Source: Trichobilharzia szidati
Lineage: Eukaryota; Platyhelminthes; Trematoda; Strigeidida; Schistosomatidae
Direction of reading: 5' to 3'
NCBI GenBank assembly: GCA_944472155.2
Contig: OX235271.1
Span: 97,291,256-97,355,255 of the forward strand
Length of the DNA: 64,000 nucleotides
A program made the position numbers and the translations under genes. How positions within the stretch are numbered: the stretch's first letter is position 1; each line of letters starts with the position of its first letter. Under the pieces are notes generated by a model. The model did no database searches. It had not been told where the DNA came from and saw only the letters and a program-made list of their open reading frames with translations. Positions 60,001 to 64,000 of this stretch are shown in pieces.

Positions 60001-61792
60001 TACAATGACAGGCATTTTGCTTTGTGACTATTACCTTTAAGAAATGTAGACATATATCTCAGTGTTTTCATGTGTTCTCCAGAAACGAATTAGTTGGTAA
60101 TCTACGGTATATCCACTTTGTTTCAAAGTCTTAAAACTTTTTCGAAAGCAATGGTAGGCTTATTGGTCAGTGACTCACACCTTTAATGTATCGTATTGCT
60201 TTAATTTGTAATTTTCGCTCAGTATGGGTACAAGTACATGTATATTATCTTTCAAAGTTAAAATAAGTGTAATCTGTTTTGAATATTAACTAGGCAGTGG
60301 CCTGTTAGGTACTTATCGCTATTCAATCCCAACAACTAAATAACAAAGTCTTGAGCAGATGAAATATTCTCAAATGTAAGTCATTTAAGGACTATATTTT
60401 AACCATAGCCCATCAAATTTTCAAATTCTGCTACCTGTCACAATAGAAAGGAGACAAAGACAAAATATGCTGAAATTACAACGTAGTTGCTTCACCCAAA
60501 AGTCACATAGTACCAAACAATTCACTAGTTTTGAACCCTAGGAACAGGAAATAATTGTTATGAATATAACCTAATAAATGCATCAAATGGTATGGTTTGT
60601 ATGTCTTGACATCTGGTAAGAGTATAGGCTTTTTTGATTTTACTGAAGATAAGCTGAGTCAAACGTTATTAAATACAGTAGAAAGTGGAAAAAGGTTTAA
60701 ATATTTTCACACTGGTTTGTAAGCTTTCAGATGTAAAACATTAGTAGGATCCTTGAATGATAACACCATTTCTACGCTTCGTGAATATACATTACAGTTC
60801 AACCTTTGAGTTATAATTTAATGGCAAGAATTTTCCAACTGTGTTTGTCCAACTTTACAACTTAGATGTCCGTCATCTTTAGCAAACTTTTACTTTACAT
60901 CGTTGCCCAACTTTGTATTGAAGTATTAGGGAGATCTGTAGAATGGAATAATCTATTTACACTAGATATACTGAAAACGTTTGTGAAAAAATTAATCTTC
61001 CAGAGCGTCGGTGGCATAGCGGTAGAATGATCGCCGACCACACGTGTGGTCCGGGTTTCGATCCCCGGTGGACGCATTCCTTGACCTCGCTAAGCCAGTA
61101 ATAAAAGTAGTAAAGACAGAAGGTTGGGCATGAGGCCAGCAACACCAAGCCGTAAAAAATAAATACCACTGCTTCAGAAACTTCTAAACTCTAGCTTGAA
61201 GCCGTATGTTCCCCTGGGAAGGTAAAGGAATAAAGTAAGAGGTAATTTTAAACCAGTCACTAAGGGCTTTCTTCCAAGCAGTATTACCTTAGTATTAATA
61301 ATGCGAAGTGTAGAAATTTTATATTCTATTATGATACTTCATTGTTATTCTGAAACATAATATGAAGATTTCCGTTGTTGATTTTCACGACTAAAATGGT
61401 CAGAAAGTACTTAAAACATAAACCTCTTACTGTTAAAATTGGACATGAATAAACATTGAGTTATCTTACCTTGTTCTACAATTTACACAGATAACTTTAT
61501 TTTCATGATGGATCCAGCACTTCTCATCTCCAAATGCCAATCGATCACCACATTCAAAACAATTCAAACAGTGAACATGATAAATTTCTGGTTGATTATT
61601 AAGTTGTACTTCATTGGACAATATATTCATGGGTTTGTCTAATTTACACTGTCCCCCTTTCAATTTCACATTATCGTAATTCATTGTTTTGTCTTTCTTT
61701 ACTAAAAGTATTAAGATACGATCTCGTATTTGATGTTTGCATCCTTTACATTGTAATTCGTTAGAGTATGTCATGTCTTTGGAGTATCTTTT
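44730..61792 (-). CDS. LIM-homeobox transcription factor, Arrowhead/Lhx6/Lhx8 class (5 exons, 5' end outside window)
   Basis: Joined exons: 61792-61470, 58163-57826, 53052-52538, 49189-48676, 45091-44730, all GT-AG with phases 2, 1, 0, 1. The frame stays open for 683 residues to a TAA. Numbering from the first visible residue: LIM1 has C15, C18, H72, C75, C78, C81, C102, C105; LIM2 has C112, C115, H134, C137, C140, C143, C162, H165; the homeodomain is 347-406 with F354, W394, F395, Q396, N397 and R399. Its ANPDGQELERIA and RKKK surroundings resemble Drosophila Arrowhead and vertebrate Lhx6/8 rather than Lhx1/5, Lhx2/9, Lhx3/4, Lmx or Islet. A nuclear DNA-binding regulator, in flies and vertebrates used in neural and tissue patterning. 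It is much longer than Lhx6/8 (roughly 350-400 residues) because of Ser/Asn-rich linkers and a long tail. A start codon may be the Met at residue 7 or lie in an upstream exon. The 5' exon edge may be off by one base. Confidence 0.9.
45463..45700 (+). mobile_element. SINE family C copy in intron 4
   Basis: Head GCGTCGGCTGTTCAATGTTA, B box GGGGTTCGAGTAATG, body TTTGAGTGTGAGGCTAGCG and LINE-like tail GATGTTCCCTTTGGGATGC. More diverged than the copies at 58 and 61 kb. Confidence 0.7.
45701..47264. other. Intron sequence, nothing recognised
   Basis: AT-rich, without a repeat I can assign. Confidence 0.4.
47274..47510. mobile_element. SINE family A collapsed dimer, 9-bp TSD
   Basis: ACCTACTAT occurs at 47265-47273 and 47511-47519. 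The left outer arm (TTCAAGTGTTGGTTTGTAGG onward) joins almost directly to the right monomer's B box (GGGTTCGTATCCC) and hammerhead. Both heads, the left ribozyme and the centre are deleted. The intact TSD shows the shortened form either inserted as such or lost its centre later. Confidence 0.82.
47419..47464 (+). ncRNA. Type I hammerhead ribozyme, family A, core intact
   Basis: Stem I GUACUG with CAGUAC (perfect); core CUGAAGA; stem II GUCC, loop CAAACUA, GGGC (one U-G pair); GAAA; stem III ACAGCUGU; C at the cleavage site. Within intron 4 on the strand opposite to the host gene. Confidence 0.8.
47690..47800 (-). mobile_element. SINE family E relic
   Basis: Minus strand: CAGCTGACAAGTC, AAGAC, and CACATCCTGAATTC in the order of the Smα-like hammerhead, all mutated. 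No head survives. Confidence 0.5.
47811..48364. other. Intron sequence, nothing recognised
   Basis: No element assigned. Confidence 0.4.
48365..48570 (+). mobile_element. SINE family A single plus-strand monomer
   Basis: Head from AAGCTCGCCCTGTAACC, B box GGGTTCGAACCCC, then hammerhead with C3 replaced (AUGAAGA), GTCC…GGAC, GAAA, ACAGCTGT and stem I GUACUG/CAGUAC. The right terminus ATCTCTACAAACCAATACTT is complete. It ends about 100 bases from an exon of the LIM gene. Confidence 0.78.
48676..49189 (-). CDS. LIM-homeobox gene, exon with homeodomain residues 47-60 and tail
   Basis: Acceptor ATCCCATTTTAG|GTATGG; donor CCGT|GTAAGTTG. Begins VWFQNARARKKKIE, the recognition helix, then about 155 Asn/Ser-rich residues without a recognised domain. 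Confidence 0.92.
49190..50129. other. Intron sequence with a PLE end relic
   Basis: Near 49715-49790 on the minus strand TTGAGAATGATATCG then GAAAAGAGTAAC resembles the end of the PLE at 41.4 kb. Probably belongs to the PLE beginning at 50130. Confidence 0.45.
50130..50990 (-). mobile_element. Penelope-like element with long open ORF (RT thumb and GIY-YIG)
   Basis: The minus-strand frame 50148-50957 (269 aa) is unbroken. Residues 10-85 hold the end of the PLE reverse transcriptase (RKPTWNGQLISFHSWVP, then ENGYPERFIT). The endonuclease follows: IYQFTC at 159-164, ARYVGRTQ at 168-175, KRISEHLPSW at 180-189, SILEHLIESGH at 202-212, and the C-terminal ILNPELCIQKK. The N-terminal RT palm is lacking. 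Absence of stops over 810 bases suggests a younger insertion than the other PLE fragments. Lies in intron 3. Confidence 0.82.
51040..51720 (+). mobile_element. RTE-like LINE 3' fragment, decayed
   Basis: Counterparts of the KLDDLQEKTNRLAEEA helix near 51100, the YLGSIVSTTGGT block near 51275, and WRAEKS…LLPPPY-like sequence to 51700. Frameshifted. A second LINE fragment follows directly. Confidence 0.65.
51721..52292 (+). mobile_element. RTE-like LINE 3' fragment with tail
   Basis: Begins within RIGKARYAF, continues through the IRWP and RPRR regions, and ends with the LINE tail: GAAGCCCTATG, then CTCGGAACCCAAGGGAATAA and TAATTA. Same subfamily as the copy at 23.1 kb. Confidence 0.7.
52538..53052 (-). 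CDS. LIM-homeobox gene, exon with linker and homeodomain residues 1-46
   Basis: Acceptor TATATAACAG|ATC; donor CAA|GTGAGTGA. About 125 Ser/Asn-rich residues precede SKRIRTSFTPDQLAILQANF and the rest of helices 1-2. The intron falls between homeodomain codons 46 and 47, a position used in many LIM-homeobox genes. Confidence 0.92.
53335..53410 (-). mobile_element. SINE family A scrap
   Basis: AAGAACCGTAGTAAAC, GGACGGCTGTTTCGT and the bases after it match the arm and hammerhead of family A with many changes. Confidence 0.4.
53785..54710 (-). mobile_element. RTE-like LINE, 5'-truncated, perfect 12-bp TSD
   Basis: CCTCTTAATGTA occurs at 53773-53784 and 54711-54722. On the minus strand the insert runs from the end of RT (SWTNVKNLEDLDFARVDDL-like, frameshifted), through MSHKIEDLQAKTDKLVEEAA, the Gln run, YLGSIVST, the IRWPERI block and GxxxRPxxTWRR, to the tail and an ATA-rich end. 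Frameshifts inactivate it. The perfect duplication suggests a fairly recent event in intron 2. Confidence 0.87.
54725..55885. other. Intron sequence, nothing clear
   Basis: A faint family D head relic may lie near 55765-55825 (GGATCTCAAATGTGAAGGAAC). Confidence 0.35.
55890..56058 (+). mobile_element. SINE family B copy, head truncated
   Basis: Starts inside the head at CCGACCATGCACATGGTCCG, B box GAGGTTCGACCCCC, then the body, 3' hairpin TTCCACAC…GTGTGGAA, CAAGCTGTAATAAAA and an A-rich tail. Confidence 0.75.
56059..56500. other. Intron sequence with GT and G runs
   Basis: GTGTGTGTGTGG followed by a G run near 56389-56410. Confidence 0.4.
56510..56690 (+). mobile_element. SINE family A relic
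   Basis: AATGCTAAAGAGTATCG, ACAAAACATCTGTCCAG and TTGGCTCTTTAACATC follow the family A order of hammerhead and arm. All ribozyme boxes are mutated. Confidence 0.45.
57010..57350 (+). mobile_element. SINE family A (older subfamily) monomer
   Basis: Dimer centre (AGTTCCAGTGAGAAGTCGTG), head with A-box CAATGGCTGAATGG, decayed B box GGGTTTAAACCC, hammerhead relic (GCCAAGGACTGCC core region, GGAT, GAAA, stem III ACAATTGT) and arm TTCTTTAACTGATATCAATC. Stem III remains a palindrome although both central positions differ from ACAGCTGT. Confidence 0.72.
57351..57825. other. Intron sequence next to the LIM2 exon
   Basis: Nothing recognised. Confidence 0.4.
57826..58163 (-). CDS. LIM-homeobox gene, exon with LIM2
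   Basis: Acceptor TTTCATAG|G; donor A|GTGAGTTCC. LIM2 has normal spacing: CGRC, 18 residues, HVSCFTCFQC, 18 residues, CYEH. About 55 weakly conserved residues follow. Confidence 0.9.
58457..58694 (+). mobile_element. SINE family C, well preserved
   Basis: Head GGTGGCACAGCTGTAGAATG with B box GGGGTTCGATCCCC; body AGGGAAGGTTGGGCAAGAGG; tail GAAGCCATATGTTCCACTGG and ATGAATAAAAAAA. AGTGGTA on both sides (58443, 58695) may be a short TSD. Confidence 0.8.
58700..59715. other. Intron sequence, nothing recognised
   Basis: No frame or repeat assigned. Confidence 0.4.
59720..59930 (+). mobile_element. SINE family D relic
   Basis: Head AAATGGTTCAGTGGCACG, decayed B box, GTTCCTTCAAGGTTACAGAT, CCTTGCTGACTAGTTCC, GGAAC and CAAGGCTTCCTG in family D order. 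The GAAA box and stem III are mutated. Confidence 0.6.
59931..60995. other. Intron sequence, nothing recognised
   Basis: No frame or repeat assigned. Confidence 0.4.
61000..61236 (+). mobile_element. SINE family C, well preserved
   Basis: Head GCGTCGGTGGCATAGCGGTA, B box GGTTTCGATCCCC, body AGAAGGTTGGGCATGAGGCC, tail GAAGCCGTATGTTCCCCTGG and AAGGAATAAAG. About 230 bases from the LIM1 exon. Confidence 0.8.
61470..61792 (-). CDS. LIM-homeobox gene, exon with LIM1
   Basis: Acceptor CACTTTGCAG after a pyrimidine-rich tract; donor AG|GTAAGATA. Encodes CKGC, then a long insert, then HVHCLNCFEC and CVNC. The first zinc finger has 53 residues between its second Cys and the His, against roughly 16-23 in most LIM domains. 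No in-frame intron restores the usual spacing. Confidence 0.88.
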
Positions 61793-61892
61793 CTGCAAAG
61801 TGAAGCGAAGGAAAATGTAGAAGAGATAAATTAAACTATAAAGTAACCACTAATTCTGTTACCCTGAAAAATGTAGTTTTCATATCTTTATT

Positions 61893-62088
61893 TATTTTAT
61901 TTTTATTTCGATTATAGCTTGAAACCACACTGTATTTTTGGTACAAGTATGGAATTTTCAGCATGTGATATCGGTAGCCCGAATTTCGCAGTTCGAACAT
62001 TGATATCAGGTGTGCGTCGGCAGGGGATCAAACCCCGGACTATGTGCATGGTCGGCGAGAGTCCTAACCGCTGTGCTACTGGCGCAGG
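61893..62088 (-). mobile_element. SINE family B copy
   Basis: Minus strand: head CCAGTAGCACAGCGGTTAGG, B box GGGGTTTGATCCCC, body, and 3' hairpin with CAAGCTATAAT and an A/T-rich tail. Lies just upstream of the first visible LIM exon. Confidence 0.75.
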
Positions 62089-62340
62089 CAGAAATTTACA
62101 TTTCCACATAATTGGTATAAAACCTCCTCATTATTGATGATTAGTAGAAACTCATACACGCAGTGTGAAATACCAACTGATGCGTCTTTCACATTAGGGA
62201 AATACGTTGATTTTGTCTGCTGCTGAAACTGAAAGCCCCCCAAGTTATTCTAGTTGTAACAAGGTATTATCTTGCGCCAATATTTATACTCGTAGCCATA
62301 CTAATAAAAATTTAGCGCTGAAAAATACAATTGAAGTTCT

Positions 62341-62863
62341 TTTTTTGATTGCGCACTAGTCAGAAACTAGTGTAATGTGTCTAGTCCTATCTTCGGTGCA
62401 GACTGAATTCTATCAGTCATGTTTGCAATGTGGCCACCATGCTGGGTGGCACACCATCACGGTGCACTGTGAATTGTTGGTATTAGATGGTTGGAGGCGA
62501 TCGGCAGGAAGCCTTGGACCTAGGTTTCGTGCTGGTTGGCACTCATCAACAAGGCGTATCTGCAACCTTGAAGGAACTGATGTCCCTTCTGAGATTCGGA
62601 CCCACGTCACCCAGTGCTGCAGTCAGAGATGTTGCTACTGAGCTATTCATGCTCGCGACTGACCTCCTGTAGGACTGCATGTGGCCACCATGCTAGCTCA
62701 GTGGTTACGTCTCTGACTGCAGCACTGGGTGACGCGGGTTCGAATCTCAGAAGGGACATCAGTTCCTTCAAGGTTGCAGATACGCCTTGCTGACGAGTGC
62801 TAAGCAGCACGAAACCTAGGTGCAAGGCTTCCTGCCGACTGCCTCCAACCATCTAATACCAAA
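62341..62863. mobile_element. SINE family D inverted dimer, perfect 12-bp TSD
   Basis: AATTGAAGTTCT occurs at 62329-62340 and 62864-62875. From the left: the block starting TTTTTGATTGCGCACTAGTC, a minus monomer (about 62485-62665), a short join, and a plus monomer (about 62685-62863). Outer ends TTAGATGGTTGGAGGC are inverted. Left hammerhead core UUGAUGA (C3 changed); right core CUGACGA but G instead of C at the cleavage position. So neither should cut, although all helices, including ACCTAGGT, are kept. Confidence 0.9.
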
Positions 62864-62875
62864 AATTGAAGTTCT

Positions 62876-64000
62876 GAAGATTTATTTTTATCTGTTATCA
62901 TTTGTCAGCCCTGTTATTTCCCAGAAGGGTATGGATACTAAACAGGATTTCCAGTCTGTGTTGAGGCTGTGATATGATCTCTTGTGAAAGTAGGATGGTA
63001 AAACTATGCGTTTCAGTGTACTGCGTACCATAAATAGCATCACTTCAAACAATTCAGAGAACAGTAATACATTTGTTATTCAGACTGATGAATAATTAAT
63101 TACCTGTATTATTTATTAAAACTGAAAAAATGACCTAAACAGTGGAGGATCATTTAGTTGGCATGTAGTCAACACCATCAGTGATATCCATAAGGACGCG
63201 TTGTCCAAATCACCTAAGTGAGACACTTTCATTTGGCCTTTTTTACGGAACTTTAATATTTTATTGCCCAATAATGTTTTCAAGAGAAACAATAAATAGT
63301 CTCGCGAGGGATTTTCCTCCACTCTGAGGACCGCCATTCCCCTAAAGTTTTTATAATGTAGATATTGTTAGGAATTCGATTCTCTGAGCTAAGCTGATCG
63401 AATGATAACACTGTTAGTTTTGGTAGCAAACAGGTGAGACTTCTGTCTAGTCTGTAAATCTCTATGGCATGGTTCGTCAGTGTGAGTTTCTATTATCTAT
63501 TAATACCACTACTCAACATATATCCTGATGTTTTTTATCCATTGTTTCAACGGAAAATTAAGTGACACATTTCTCACGTGTTATCTATAAAAGACATTTC
63601 TATATTTTCCTAGCCCTTGAAACAATACTCCTGATACATTTATTGACACACAATTCCGTTTCACAATTAAAAATTACAGCTTTTTATTAATTGACTTCTA
63701 AAGGTATACTGTATTAATTTATAGACTTGTGCTTCGTATTAATATTCCCTTCTGTTATTCTAAGTTTACTACTCGACTAAAGAATCAAGGGTATACATTT
63801 GATTCTACCACAGCTGTCTGACAGATGTGTAATAAGACTGATATAAGATGATAAAAGTTTTTCGGCAGAAAGCTGAAAACGGGATCTTCATGTTTGTGAT
63901 GCACGTCGCTAAAGTATGTTCACCGATTTGGGGCAACGTCGTTCTATAAGGAATCTGAAGGGACGTTTAGCAATAGCATTTTAACATCACTTAATAGTAT
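62876..64000. other. AT-rich sequence; upstream region of the LIM-homeobox gene
   Basis: No exon or repeat recognised. Upstream exons or the promoter may lie here or beyond the window. Confidence 0.35.

Noticed and set aside
61595..61700. Short intron inside the LIM1 exon
   Set aside because: Only one in-frame GT-AG pair (54 bases) exists. Removing it still leaves abnormal Cys-His spacing, and the frame is open throughout.

Overview
The window looks like nuclear DNA of a schistosome-like blood fluke. It is AT-rich, its gene has long introns, and it is packed with decayed retroelements: RTE-like and CR1-like LINEs, Penelope-like elements (PLEs), Ty3/gypsy fragments, and tRNA-derived SINEs. 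One SINE family matches what I know of the Smα family of Schistosoma mansoni. The species cannot be fixed from the sequence alone.

The one confidently recognised host gene is on the minus strand from about 61.8 kb down to 44.73 kb. It is a LIM-homeobox transcription factor of the Arrowhead/Lhx6/Lhx8 class. Five coding exons (LIM1; LIM2; linker plus homeodomain 1-46; homeodomain 47-60 plus tail; C-terminus) join through GT-AG introns with matching phases into one frame of 683 residues. The 5' end probably lies beyond the window, because the first visible exon starts at a splice acceptor. Its 3.3-4.8 kb introns hold many repeats. A second possible coding exon of unknown identity lies on the plus strand at 15390-15598. 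No host gene is visible in the rest of 0-44 kb.

The most striking content is ribozyme-bearing retroposons. Three tRNA-derived SINE families (called A, D and E here; E is Smα-like) carry a type I hammerhead ribozyme just 3' of the tRNA-like head. In all three, stem III is an 8-nt self-complementary palindrome. Families A and D mostly sit as head-to-head inverted dimers with ribozymes facing outward. Target-site duplications (TSDs) of 9-12 bp flank the whole dimer, so the inverted dimer behaves as the unit of insertion. Hammerhead-like motifs with one extra core nucleotide also sit at the ends of several PLE copies.

Two further tRNA-derived SINE families, B and C, lack an obvious ribozyme. Family C shares its 3' tail with the RTE-like LINEs, the usual sign of a SINE that borrows LINE machinery.

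Layout: 0-3.2 kb RTE and gypsy fragments; 3.2-9.2 kb PLEs with SINE C and A; 10.8-11.9 kb CR1-like LINE; 12.2-22.5 kb SINE A, C, E, B and a nested PLE; 23.1-25.6 kb the largest RTE copy; 28.4-29.5 kb gypsy integrase and LTR inside a SINE A; 33.9-42.2 kb RTE, PLEs and the best hammerheads; 44.7-61.8 kb the LIM-homeobox gene; 62.3-62.9 kb a family D dimer. By my count there are more than thirty hammerhead or hammerhead-like segments, only a few with an intact core.
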